From Bretschneidera sinensis (taxonomy: Eukaryota; Streptophyta; Magnoliopsida; Brassicales; Akaniaceae), in contig CM043698.1 of the NCBI GenBank assembly GCA_023935145.1, positions 77,209,501 through 77,273,500 on the forward strand: DNA of 64,000 bases. Reading direction: 5' to 3'. Numbering within the stretch: the stretch's first letter is position 1; every line of letters begins with the position of its first letter. The notes under the pieces were generated by a model. It was not told the DNA's origin and made no database searches. It saw nothing but the letters and a program-made list of their open reading frames with translations. Shown one piece after another: positions 24,464 to 35,380 of the stretch. The position numbers and the translations under genes were made by a program.

Positions 24464-25900
24464 ATTTATAATTTAGAAAATCCCTAAAATGATTTTTCAT
24501 GGTACAAAATTTAAATTTTTCATAAATTTATTTGATCTCATGTAAGAGTAAATTCATGGTTGTTCACCTATTTCCTATTGGCACTCTAAAACAACATTCA
24601 ATAAATTTACTTATTAAATACTCAACCCTTGGATGGTTGGACTAGTGAAAACCCTCGGATATCATCTAATGATTTATGCTTGAATATTTTACTTATAATC
24701 AAGTTGACTAATTTTTTACAGTTTGATTGAAAACTAAATGGTCTAAATTCAAAACGGTTCGGAACCATTGTCCACGTTTGATAACAACAACTGAGTGATG
24801 ACTGATGTTAAATAATTAATATGAAATTAAAATACAATATAAATATAAATATTTATAAAATTTGTAAACATTTATAATTTAGAAAATCCTTAAAAATATT
24901 TTTCATGGTACATATTTTAAATTTTTCATAAATTTATTCGATTTAATGTATGAGCATATTCATGGTTGTTCACCTATTTCCTATTGGCACTCCAAAACAA
25001 CAATCAATAAAGATACTTATTAAATCCTCAACCCTTGTATGGTTGGACTAGTGAAAACTGTCTTATATCATCTAATGATTTATTCATGAATATTTAACTT
25101 ATAATCGAGTTGACAAATTTTTGACCATTTGATTGAAAACTGTATTGTCCAAATTCAAAACTACCCGGTACCATTGTCCACGTCTGGTAACAACAACTGA
25201 CTGATGACTGATGTTAAATAATTAATTTGAAATTAAAATACCATATATATATATATAAATAATTATAAAATTCATAATTTATAAAATACATAAACATTTA
25301 TAAATTAGAAAATCTCTAAAATGATTTTTCATGGTACAAAATTTAAATTTTTCGTACAATTATTTGATTTTAAGTATGAGTATATTCACGGTTGTTCAAC
25401 TATTTCGAATTGGCACTCTAAAACAACAATCAATATGCTTATTAAATACTCAACCGGCCCTTGTATGGTTTGACTAGTGAAAACTGTTTGATATCATCTA
25501 TTGATTTATTCAAGAAACTTTAACTTAAAATCGAGTTAACTAATTTTTTACTATTTGATTGAAGACTGTATGGTCTAAATTTAAAACTGTCCGTTACCAT
25601 TGTCCACGTCCGGTACAAACAACTGACTAATGACTTATGTTAAATAATTAACATGAAATTAAAATACCATATAAATATAATAAATATTTACAAAATTCAT
25701 AATTTTTAAAATACATAAACATATATAATTTACAAAATCCATAAAAAGATTTTTCATGGTACATAATTCAATATTTTCATAAATTTATTTGATTTGATAT
25801 ATGAGTATATTCATGGTTGTTCACCTATTTCCTATTGGCACTCTAAAACCACAATCAATATCACCTATTGATTTATTGATGAAACTTGAACTTATAATCG
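24464..25900 (-). repeat. Satellite array block S3, reverse orientation
   Basis: Same monomer on the opposite strand; reversed phase marker ACTCAAC near 24621, 25027 and 25450. The last monomer before element F has about 60 bp deleted near 25858 (the CTCAACC marker is missing). It is inverted relative to S2, so 23990-24463 and about 24564-25050 form a large inverted repeat with about 100 bp between the arms. Confidence 0.9.
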
Positions 25901-27144
25901 TGTAACAACCCATCCCGAGTTGGCTACCCCTGAAATGGTGTCATCACATTTTGAGAATCCTAGCACGACACATATATGCAACAATAAAAAAAATAACACC
26001 AAAAGAATTTTTACATCAATCCGATCTTTAAAAATTCTATACGACGTAAAATGCATGAATATTTACAAATAAAATTTTCATTTTATTTATCTCTTTAGTC
26101 TGAGGATGATGACACGCACGTGGCTTACCGAAACTGATTTCTGCTGAACTTCAATTCACCAAACTATTTGTCAAGCCTGCTACCTGAAAATCATTGTATA
26201 ATGAGGAGTGAGCTTCACAAGCTTAGTGAATTAAATTTACTAAAAGTACTCATTTGTATAAATAGTCTTTTAATATTTAAATCAATTTATATCTCCTACA
26301 CTTGATACTAGCAGTCTACTATCTCTACACATGTCATCATATCCATTCTCTATCAATCTCTTTCCCTTACTTATTGGATCACCTTAAGACCATCAATTAT
26401 CTTATAATTACCTCGTAATGAGGTTCACATCATAAAATCTACCATCTAGATTGTTATTATCACCATACTGTCTCTCTGTGAGACTCATCCATCTATAAAT
26501 ATATTTACAATAATACACCACACCTCAGCATTTCAAAAATCTTATCATCATAACTGTCTCTTTCAGTGAGACTCAACCATAATTGATTATATTCTCAAAA
26601 ATACACCACACCTAAGCATTTCAAAAATCTTATCACCATAACTGTCTCTTTTGTGAGACTCAACCATCTATAATTACATTCACAATTTATACATCACACA
26701 TCAGTATTTCAATAATGCAAGCAATAATTAAAACATATGCAATGAAATGAATGCATATAATGGGAACATCTTCCCCACATGTTGACAGGTTGTTATTATC
26801 TTAGACCGGCCCCCTCCTGGTTGTTTTCTTTGCAACTTGTCCCGGTTGCCACTGAATTTTCTCAACATATACCGGCTGGCACGGTGTCCCTTTTATTTTC
26901 AGCACGTACTGGCTGTCATTATTTTTCAATTAGGCCGGTTGCCTTCCCGGTTCTTTTCTTTTTATTTAATGCATATGTATATGAACAATGATGTGAAATG
27001 TGCATATAAACAGAAATATAAAAATCACATGAAATCAAAACATTTAAATTTTGCTCTTTTAACATTTCATTGAGTCCCCAAGTGTTTTGAGAAAATAAAC
27101 GAGAAGTTGAAAGAAACTGAACGAAATCGTTCAGCCTTCATATG

Positions 27145-27215
<71 letters not shown>

Positions 27216-27649
27216 CTTTGCTTTAGCAGTCCCCTCTCCCTTGCATTCTCGAGCTCTCAAATTTTCTCTTCTTTGGGGACGTGGAAGGAGTGCAGAGTTT
27301 CATTTGAAACTCTGTTTCCTCCTGCTGCCACGAATTTGCTATGTGGGAGACATACAGCCTCCCACAATTCACTTAGCAGCAGGTGCAGCCACCTGCTGGC
27401 CCATTTCTTTGACTTTTTTTTTAAAAATTTCTTTCTTTTTGACTTTTCCTTTCTTTTGGATGTTCATGTCCAAAGTTTTTTTTTTTTACTTCTTTTCTTT
27501 TAAGGACGTCAACATCCCAAATATTTTTTTCTTTTTAAAAGAATTATTTTGTTCAGTACTACATCTTTCGCGTAACTATATTATTTAAACTTTATGTCAT
27601 ATTTATTAAATTATTTCTTTGCCCTTACTTTACGAGTACGAGTATTACA
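25901..27649 (-). repeat. Element F 3' LTR with deletion and long TA tract
   Basis: TGTAACAACCCATCCC to GAGTATTACA on the plus strand. About 680 bp present in the 5' LTR (about 45502-46187) are missing at 27055, with AAATT-type microhomology. A TA dinucleotide run of about 65 bp (27147-27212) replaces a short TATACATATTTTT segment in the other copy, next to the presumed TATA box. Confidence 0.9.
27147..27212. repeat. TA microsatellite
   Basis: About 33 uninterrupted TA units. It is absent from the paired LTR (46286-46300), so it expanded after insertion of F. Confidence 0.95.
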
Positions 27650-27899
27650 AATCTACTCACCTTACAAAAATTTCGTCCCCGAAATTTCATTACTCTACTC
27701 CAGAACAAATTGAACAATATAAATTTATAGTTGTCTCACACTTTTCACGTAATCTCTTTAACAACCTTATTCTGCCACGGAGCTTTAACTAATGAAACAA
27801 AAGTACATGAAATAAATTATGCCACTATTTTAACTCTTTAGGCAATTCCAAGCTATTCACAATTAGCCAAACTTTCTCAGCAGCCTCATAAGGTCCCAC
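27650..27899 (-). pseudogene. pol: Element F: PPT and extreme 3' end of internal region
   Basis: In reverse the order is PPT (27650-27663), palindrome AAATTTCGGGGACGAAATTT (27668-27687), then decayed integrase C-terminus, up to the CCCAC target site. It continues at 40370. No open frame is left. Confidence 0.8.
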
Positions 27900-28137
27900 T
27901 GTAAGGGCCCGGTCCAGAAGAGTTACAATATTGTTCGCTTTGGGCCGAAGCCCGCACGGCTTTGTTCCTGGCGAAGCCCACTGGCTCCCCAAAACGCGTT
28001 GTAACCATTAAGGACTGGAACACCTTATATCTAGCACATCCTCTTCCCCTCTAGCCGATGTGGGATAACTCGCAGCACCACGTGCCATGCGGCCGACCCC
28101 TCACTGGGCCTTCAACATCGCAACACGGGCACATCCA
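27900..28137 (-). mobile_element. TRIM2: half of a miniature LTR element (antisense)
   Basis: In reverse it reads a terminal repeat of 139 bp (27900-28038), TGTGCTAGATATAAG to GGGCCCTTACA, preceded by the purine tract CTAGAGGGGAAGAGGA and about 95 bp of internal sequence with ATCCCACATCGGC. The repeat shares GGGCTTCGCCAGGAACAAA and CAAAGCGAACAATAT with TRIM1. Its outer end TGTAAGGG directly follows the target copy CCCAC. The inner end stops at about 28135-28138 (ACATCCAA), where sequence of element I begins, so the PBS side and second repeat are missing. Confidence 0.85.
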
Positions 28138-29326
28138 ATTTTTTTCTTGATTTTTAGGTGAGGAAATTTCGGGGATGAAATTTTTGTGAGGAGGGTGGAA
28201 TTGTAATCCCGTATTTATAAAATAAGGGTAAAGAAGTAATTTAATAAATATGACTTGAAATTTAAAATAATATATTGACTAATTCTTTTGAAAAAAAAAA
28301 TTTTGGGACGTGGACATCATTAAAAGAAAAGAAAAGAAAATATCTAATTAAAAAAAAAAACCAAATCAGCTGGACGTCCAGATGACGTCCAGGAGAAGAA
28401 AAAAAAAGTTTTTAAAAAAAATTAATAAAAAAAGTCAAAGAAAATCGTGGGCAGCAGGAAATACCTGCTGCCAATTTATTGTGAGGCATGGTAAATGCCT
28501 CATAAGTCTTCAAAGTGTGGAAGACTTTGGGGTAGTGAGGCAGTTCCACGAACATTTGCTACATATATGTATAAGATGTTCAGGTAAGTTATGCGAAGAA
28601 ATTTGTTTAGTTCCTTTAACTCAGTTCGTTTTCTTGAAACTCTTGGGAACCCAGAGAAAGGTTGTAATAGCAAAATATTGGAGGGATTTATTGCGGCAAT
28701 TTGTATAAAATCAAGAATAGCTGTTAGAGAAGCAGAAGGTAATATTATAGTGTTTATTTTTGGAATTTTTAGTATTTATGAAATTTCTCTGAATACAAAG
28801 TGGGAATTTTCAAAGTGAGTGATTTATAACGAATTGAAGAAGAAATTATAAATTTAATATAAATATGATATCAGGTGTTGACGTTCTACAATCGGGGGAA
28901 GTTTCTGCGAGGAACGGGAAAGGCAAGAAGGTGATCCACGGGTAGTTTTAAGTGCTACGTGGTGAGTTGGATTTACTCTAAGTAGTCTAAATAAACATGA
29001 AAAATTTAGGGATAATATTAAAATAAATTATTAACTTATATTGTGGTAATAGATAAAGTTTTGGTTGATATTTCTGATATAAATTTTGAACATGAATAAA
29101 ATTATTAGGAGAGATATAACAATTTTTTTAGGAATAATAAGTTGATTTAATAATAAATCGATAAGTGAAATTGTTATGACTTATATTGATGTTTTGATAC
29201 GAATTTTGGGGAGATGAATTTTTATGGATCTTGATAAGTTTTAATAGATGGTTTGATGTGATTTGGGATGAGACAAGATTTAGTGGAATTTTTATAAATT
29301 TGAGAATATTCAGTATGGTCAATTTA
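28138..29326 (+). mobile_element. Element I, left part: end of internal region and first half of 3' LTR
   Basis: CTTGATTTTTAGGTGAGG, a palindrome-type sequence (AAATTTCGGGGATGAAATTT) and the purine tract GAGGAGGGTGGAAT match the end of family-1 internal regions. The LTR then begins at 28202 (TGTAATCCCGTATTT). It is interrupted after CAATTTA at 29326 by element H and resumes at 39400. No 5' LTR or coding region of I is present. The inverted repeat GTCTTC/GAAGAC lies at 28506-28525 and a TATA-like ACATATATGTATAAG near 28560. Confidence 0.88.
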
Positions 29327-29665
29327 TGTAATATCCGTATTTTAAAAGTTGGGTAAGTGTATATTTTTTTTTATCAATATGACAAAGAGTTAAATCCCTG
29401 AATGGCTGAATGAAGATTTCTGGAGACCAAGGTTGAAAAAAAAAAAAAAAGGGTCAACTTTGAACAGTGAAATCGTGGCAGCATACCTGTTGCCACCGAG
29501 ATAATTTTTGCTTTGGTATCATGTCTTTTTGTTGCCTAGTGGAGAGAATATAATCATGATGTTTTCTTTAGCCATCATGATGTTTTTGTAATTATCATGC
29601 CATTATCTCCAAATCATGGAGACTATTGAAGGAGGGAGCTGCTGAAATTTGCAGCCAAGCTCTCC

Positions 29666-29673
29666 TATATAAT
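29666..29673 (+). promoter_or_regulatory. Putative TATA box, H 5' LTR
   Basis: CTCCTATATAATGTG, with TATATAAT at these positions; identical in the 3' LTR at 37198-37205. It follows the AGGAGGGAGCTGCTGAAAT block that corresponds to GGGGGCTGTTAAAAT in element C. Confidence 0.6.
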
Positions 29674-30649
29674 GTGTACGAGAGGTTTATGAAGAGAATG
29701 CGAAAGAATTTTTGATTAGTTCCAAATATTTCATTTGTGTTCTTAAAACACTTGGGAGTTTAAAGAAAGGTGGAAGGAACAAAATTTGGAGGGTATTTTC
29801 AAAATATTTCGGGAAGCTATCAAAATAGCAGAAGGTAATCGGGTAATGTTATTTTATCATTTACGAAAGTTTCGGAGGTTAAAATAGAAATTTTTCAAAC
29901 TGTGTGGTTTATGGAGAAAAGAAGAAATAATAAGAAATTTAAATTCCAATATTATGTCAGGTGTTGGTAGTCAGCAATTGGGAGAAAATTCGAGGAAGAT
30001 CGGGAAAGGCAAAGAGGTGGCCCACAAGTAGCTTTAAATGCTACGTGGTGAGTTGGATTTACTTTAAGTAGTCTAAATGAAAAATCAATTATTTACTGAT
30101 ATTATTAATTTTAATTATTTAAGTATTCTTGGGTGATTGATGAAAAATTGATTTATGGGTAGGATAGAAAATTTGGACATGTAGAAATATTTCTCGGTGA
30201 GTAGTAATATTTTTTTGGAAATTTATAAGTTTATTTGAGAATAAAAGCAATAAATAAATTATTGATGAGACATACTGATGTTTTAGCACGAATTATGACG
30301 AGATGAATTTTAGTGGATCTTGTTAAATTTTTATGGATGATTTAAGATGAATTTTAGTGGATCTTCAAAAATTCTGATGGACAAGTTGAGATGAAATTTA
30401 GTGGATCTGGACAGACTTTAATGAATTATTTAATGTGATTTGGGAAGAGAAGAATCTTGTGGAATTTTTATAATTTGATAAAAAATCTGGATGACTGGAT
30501 GTAAGAAATTTTAAAGAAATTTTGTTAGATAAAATTTGTGGATAATTAGGATAGTCAAATTAAGTGGTTGGAATCTTTATATTGTTTTTATATTTCTGTT
30601 TATATTACTGTTTCATATCATTGTTCATGCACATATGCATTAAATAATA

Positions 30650-30895
30650 TAACCGAAAGAACCGGGAAGGCAGCCGGTCTAATGACATAACCGTGACAGC
30701 TGGTATATGCTGGGATGAAAAATAAAAACCGTGACAGCCGGTATATGCTGGGATGAAAAGTGAAAACCGTGACAGCCGGTATATGCTGGGATGAAAAGTG
30801 AAAACCGTGACAGCCGGTATATGCTGGCATTAACCGGGAAGGCAGCCGGTCTGATGAGAATAAAAGAACCTGGAGGGTAGCCGGTCTAAGATAAT
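30650..30895 (+). repeat. 36/38-bp minisatellite, H 5' LTR
   Basis: CCGGGAAGGCAGCCGGTCT units at both edges frame four CCGTGACAGCYGGTATATGC units. The middle units start near 30691, 30729, 30767 and 30805, a 38-bp period. A matching array is in the 3' LTR (38190-38430). Element C carries only the CCGGGAAGG type with a 36-bp period. Confidence 0.9.
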
Positions 30896-31017
30896 AATAA
30901 CCTGTCGATAGGTGGGAAGACGTTCCCATCATAATCATTCATGCATCTGCATCTGTTTTAATTATCATTGCATTATTTGAAATGCTGACATGTGGCATAA
31001 TAATTGTGAATTAAATT

Positions 31018-31300
31018 ATAGATGGCTGGGTCTCATAAAAAGAGACAGTTATAATGATGAGATGTGTGAGATGCTGAGTTGTGGTATATTAATTGTGAAT
31101 TAAATTATAGATGGTTGGGTCTCATAAAAAGAGACAGTTATAATGATGAGATGTGTGAGATGCTGAGTTGTGGTATATTAATTGTGAATTAAATTATAGA
31201 TGGTTGGGTCTCATAAAGAGAGGCAGCTATAATGATGAGATTTTCGAGATGCTGAGATGTGATACTTTTTGTGAATTTAATTATAGAAGGTTGAGTTTCA
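31018..31300 (+). repeat. About 90-bp tandem repeats with GTCTC/GAGAC stems, H 5' LTR
   Basis: GATGGxTGGGTCTCATAAA recurs at about 31021, 31110 and 31199 with a fourth decayed copy; each contains GTCTCATAAAAAGAGAC, a 5-bp inverted repeat. The 3' LTR has the same set at about 38558-38830. Element C has a single related copy. Confidence 0.85.
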
Positions 31301-31866
31301 TATAAAAAGACAGTGATAAGACTTATCTAAATAATGGACTTTTTGATATGAACCTCATTACGAGGTAATTAGGAAATAATTGATAGTCTTAAGGTGAACC
31401 AATGATTGAGAAGAAGAGATTGATAGTAGAAAGTTGTCATTAGGTTATGCGAAAAATAAATTTTAATATTAAAGGATTATTGATAGAATTTGGAATACTT
31501 TCAGTAAATTTAATTCGCTGAGCTTGTGAAGCTCACTCCTCATTGTTCAATAATTTTAGGTAGCAGTCAAGATAAATAGTCTGGTGGGTTGAGAATCAGT
31601 CGAGATCTTTTTCTGTAAGCCAAGTACGTGTTAATATCCTCAGACAATCGAGTTTAAGACTTGTAAAAATTTTATTGTAAATATTCATGCATTTATGTAT
31701 TTTATGTTTAAGTAAATATCAGATTTGTTTACCTCTCCTGTTAAAGGATAAAAAAAAAAATCTGGTAGTATTATATTTATTGTTGCATATATGTGTCGTG
31801 CTTGGATTTTCAAAATGTGATGACACCGTCCAGGGGTGGCCAACCTGGGATGGGTCGTTACAATTT

Positions 31867-31878
31867 TGGTATCAGAGC
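31867..31878 (+). other. Element H primer binding site
   Basis: TGGTATCAGAGC, a perfect match to the initiator-tRNA-Met type site, four bases after the LTR end. Confidence 0.95.
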
Positions 31879-31950
31879 ATTAGGTTTTAAGATTCTGTAG
31901 ACTGCATGAGAACCTAAAAAGTGGAAGATCTAAATAAATAATATTCTTAA

Positions 31951-33420
31951 ATGCAGAGTCTGAGGATGACACGTGGTCGTGTGAGAACTAGAGGTAGAGT
32001 TCAAAATCAGAGGGGACGTGGTAGACCCCCAATTTTTAAGAGGACTGAAGTAGAGGAAGGAGTCGAGTCGGTGGTTCCCGCAAGGGAACATGGTGATAGT
32101 GCAGCTGGTACGAGTAAAGCTGGGGAAGTATCTAAAAGTAGAAATGATGAATTGCAAGATGCTCTTAACCGTGCTTTAGAGCGAATTAATGCAGCCGAAG
32201 AATGGGCTGCTAATTTGCAAAGAAGATTAGAGGAAATGAATGGAAGAGAACCAGAGGTAGTAAGGCAAGAGGTTCCTGATGGAGGGGTATTTGTAAATGA
32301 AATGCAAGGGGATTGTTTTGTGAGGTTTTTTAAGTTTAAACCTCAGTCATTTAAAGGATCTGTAAATCTGGTGGAAGCTGAACAGTGGATTGAGCATGTG
32401 GAGAAATATTTTGAGGTCTTACCAGTGTCTGATAAACAGAAGGTAGCCTTTGCTTTGTTTATGCTGGAGGGTGAGGCTTCTCAATTGTGGAAGGATATTT
32501 TGCCCAGAATAAGTACACGAATAGATCAACCTTTGACTTGGAATAAATTTAAGGATGAATTCTTTGCAAAGTATTTCCCAGATTCTTTTCGGGCACAACA
32601 AGAAAGAGAATTTATCCACCTAAAACAGGGAAATTTATCGGTGGTTGAATATGATAGTAAATTTGTAGCCCTGTCAAGATTTGTACCCGAGTTCGTGAAT
32701 ACGGAGGAAAGAAAATGCAAGAGATTTTTAGACGGATTACACTATGAAATTCGTTTTAAACTCTCTTACATGGGCATAGGAAATTATGCTGTACTGGTAG
32801 ATAAAGCATTGCAGATTGAGAGAGATTTAATAGAGTTTAAAGGTAGGAGGGATTAGTTGAAGAGAACTAGATTTGATGGATCTAGAGGTGGTAGCAGTAT
32901 GGCTGTACAGGGTGGGAGACCACCCCAGAGGGGGCGTTCTTTGTCACAAGGAACGGTAGGGCAGACTCAGAGGCAAGCAAGATCTGTTACTTCAGTAGCT
33001 CAGAGTAATACCAGTGGGACCCCTCGATTTGGGAGACAGGCTATGGGGATTGGGAGTTATGGTAGAGGAATGAATATGCCACCAAGGGGAAGTGGAAATC
33101 TGATTTATGATCGGGAATCAAGGGTTTGCTTTAAATGTAATCAGATGGGGCATTTATCTCGAAACTGCCCTACACAGATATGCTTTGTATGTGGTGAGGG
33201 AGGACATGTTGCTGCAGATTGTCCAGTGGGGAAGTCAGTTGAAGCAAGCATTGGAAGTGTCGGGAGAAGACCGATGGAGAGAGGCAGCGGATCAGCAAGT
33301 GTTCGGGGCAGAGGTCGAGGATCTGTAGCAGAGCGAGGACGTGGCAGTCAGATTTATTCCAGAGATGGCAGAGTCTATGCATTGACCCAGCAGGATGCAC
33401 AAGCCACTCCTGATGTTGTT
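31951..33420 (+). pseudogene. gag: Element H gag (one in-frame stop)
   Basis: Start at 31951, or more likely the in-frame ATG at 31966, where the MTRG peptide aligns with element A's MPRG start. A basic N-terminus with RTRGR repeats and a coiled, glutamate-rich stretch precede the capsid: AEQWIEHVEKYFEVLPV, EASQLWKDILPR, PLTWNKFKDEFFAKYFP, VVEYDSKFVALSRFVPEF, KCKRFLDGLHYEI. A TAG at 32854-32856 stands where element C reads TGG. Downstream the frame stays open through a glycine/arginine linker and two intact CX2CX4HX4C knuckles (33127-33168 and 33181-33222). It is fused in frame to pol with no frameshift, as is usual for single-ORF members of this lineage. Confidence 0.93.
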
Positions 33421-33900
33421 ATGGGTATGATATCTATCCTTGGTAGGGCTGCTAGATTATTGATTGATCCTGGTGCAACCCATTCTTTTGCATCTAGTAG
33501 TTATATGAAATCTATTGATGTCAGTGCTAGTCCTTTGATGCATGCCATTATTGTTGAGGTTCCTACTGGAGATAGGGTTATTATCAGAACAATTTATCAA
33601 AGTTGTGTAATTAATATTGCGGACCGAGAATTTGAGGTTGATTTATTGCCTTTAGATATGACAGATTTTGATGTGATTTTAGGGGTGAATTGGCTATCTG
33701 CATGTCATGCATGGGTAGATTGTTTTAGGAAAAATGTGGTGTTCAGGATACCAGGGCAGGAGGAGTTTAATTTTAAGGGAGAACGTAAAATACTTATTAA
33801 TTGTCTGATTTCTGCCTTAACTGCTAGTAAATGGTTGAGGAAGGGTTGTGAGGGGTATTTAGCATATGTGGTGGATTCTAGCAAAGAGGGTAGACAGTTT
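33421..33900 (+). pseudogene. pol: Element H protease domain (open)
   Basis: The retropepsin active site DPGATHSF is at 33466-33489, followed by [10 protein letters not shown] and the domain end [20 protein letters not shown]. This section has no stop or shift and belongs to the same frame as gag and RT. It would process the Gag-Pol polyprotein if translated; it is marked pseudogene only because the stops at 32854 and 35152 flank it. Confidence 0.9.
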
Positions 33901-35380
33901 GAAGAAATCTCTGTGGTAAAAGATTTTTCTGATGTATTCCCTGAGGAGTTGTCTGGATTGCCTTCCAATAGGGAGATCGAATTTTCTATTGAAGTGATTC
34001 CAGGATCAGCACCCATATCCATAGTACCCTATAGAATGGCACCAGCTGAATTGAGAGAGTTGAAAGTTCAGCTTCAGGAGTTCCTAGATAAACAGTTTAT
34101 CCAACCTAGTACATCACCCTGGGGATCCCCTGTGTTATTTGTCAAGAAGAAGGATGGGACATTGAGGTTGTGTATTGATTATAGACAATTAAATAAGATC
34201 ACAATCAAAAATAGATATCCTTTACCCATGATAGATGACCTATTCGAACAATTACAGGGAGCTAGAGTGTTCTCTAAGATAGACCTAAAGTCAGGATATC
34301 ATCAATTGAGGATAAAAGAAGGGGACGTGCCTAAAACTACTTTTAGGACACGCTATGGTCATTATGAGTTCTTGGTGATGCCTTTTGGGTTGACCAATTC
34401 TCTTGCGGCATTTATGGATCTTATGAACCGGGTGTTTAAACCATTCTTGGACAGATTTGTAATTGTGTTTATTGATGCTATTTTAGTATATTCTAAGAAT
34501 GAAGAGGAGCATATGCGACATTTAGAGATAGTGTTGGAGATTATGAGGAATGAGAAATTATATGCGAAATTATCTAAATGTGAGTTTTGGTTGAATGAAA
34601 TATCCTTCTTGGGGCATGTTGTGTCGGGAGAGGGAATAGCAGTTGACCCACAAAAAGTAGAAGCAGTGTTGACTTGGGAGAGACCCACGAATGTAACTGA
34701 AATTAGAAGCTTTTTGGGATTGGCTGGTTATTATAGGAGATTTATTCAAAAATTTTCTATGATTGCTAGACCTTTGACTAAATTGACCAGGAAAGATGAA
34801 AAGTTTAAGTGGTCAGAGGAGTGTGAGAGAAGTTTTCAACTGTTGAAAGAAAAACTGACTACTGCCCCAGTATTAGTGCTTCCATCTGGTGATGAAGGAT
34901 TTGTGGTCTATAGTGATGCGTCGCATCAGGGGTTGGGATGTGTGTTGATGCAACATGGGAAAGTTATAGCTTATGCATTTAGGCAATTGAAGAATCATGA
35001 GAGAAATTACCCGACCCATGATTTAGAATTGGCTGCCATAGTCTTTGCTTTGAAGATTTGGAGACACCATTTATATGGAGCCAAGTGTGAAATTTTTACT
35101 GATCATAAAAGTTTGACGCATTTACCAACCCAGAAGGAGTTGAATTTAAGGTAGAGGAGATGGATGGAATTAATTTGTGATTATGATTATACAATTCATT
35201 ATCATCCAGGAAAGGCTAATGTAGTAGCAGATGCATTGAGTAGAAAAGCTACAGGGAAATTAGCTGCTTTTGGGAGTCATGATACTAGCATGATGATAGA
35301 ATTAAGAGGAATAAGGATGCAATTGAGTGTCAGTGATAAAAGAGCATTGATGGCAAATATGGTAGTTCAATCTCCTATTA
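33901..35380 (+). pseudogene. pol: Element H reverse transcriptase and RNase H
   Basis: RT motifs in order: [56 protein letters not shown], then the active-site box at 34468-34482. That box reads FIDAI: the second catalytic aspartate is alanine, which should abolish polymerase activity. RNase H has [11 protein letters not shown] with its aspartate at 34915, [37 protein letters not shown], then a TAG at 35152-35154 at a position where C and A read CAG or CAA. The rest continues open in the same frame. Confidence 0.92.

Larger units (their letters stand above)
29327..31862 (+). repeat. Element H 5' LTR
   Basis: 2,536 bp, TGTAATATCCGTATTTT to GGGTCGTTACA. It contains the inverted repeat 29606-29622, TATA at 29666-29673, direct repeats GAATTTTAGTGGATCTTG near 30303-30370, the 38-bp minisatellite, 90-bp tandem repeats and the hairpin 31519-31535. 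No gene; the antisense ORF of 106 codons over the minisatellite is rejected. Confidence 0.95.

Noticed and set aside
27142..27588. 148-codon ORF starting with an IY repeat
   Set aside because: The start is the TA microsatellite; the rest is U3 of element F in reverse.
27900..28137. TRIM2 as a chance GC-rich segment or host promoter
   Set aside because: It matches TRIM1 over two blocks of 15-19 identical bases in the same order, has the PPT in the same place and a TSD at its outer end.
30650..30895. CRISPR-like array
   Set aside because: Evenly spaced repeats, but the 'spacers' are the same in each unit, and this is a plant LTR; it is a minisatellite.
30618..30938. Antisense ORF of about 106 codons, recurring at 38152-38472 and (as plus-strand ORFs) at 16796 and 22073
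   Set aside because: It is the translation of the 36/38-bp minisatellite in LTRs. A 38-bp period rotates through all three frames, so the absence of stops in the unit keeps it open; the peptide is a cyclic low-complexity repeat.
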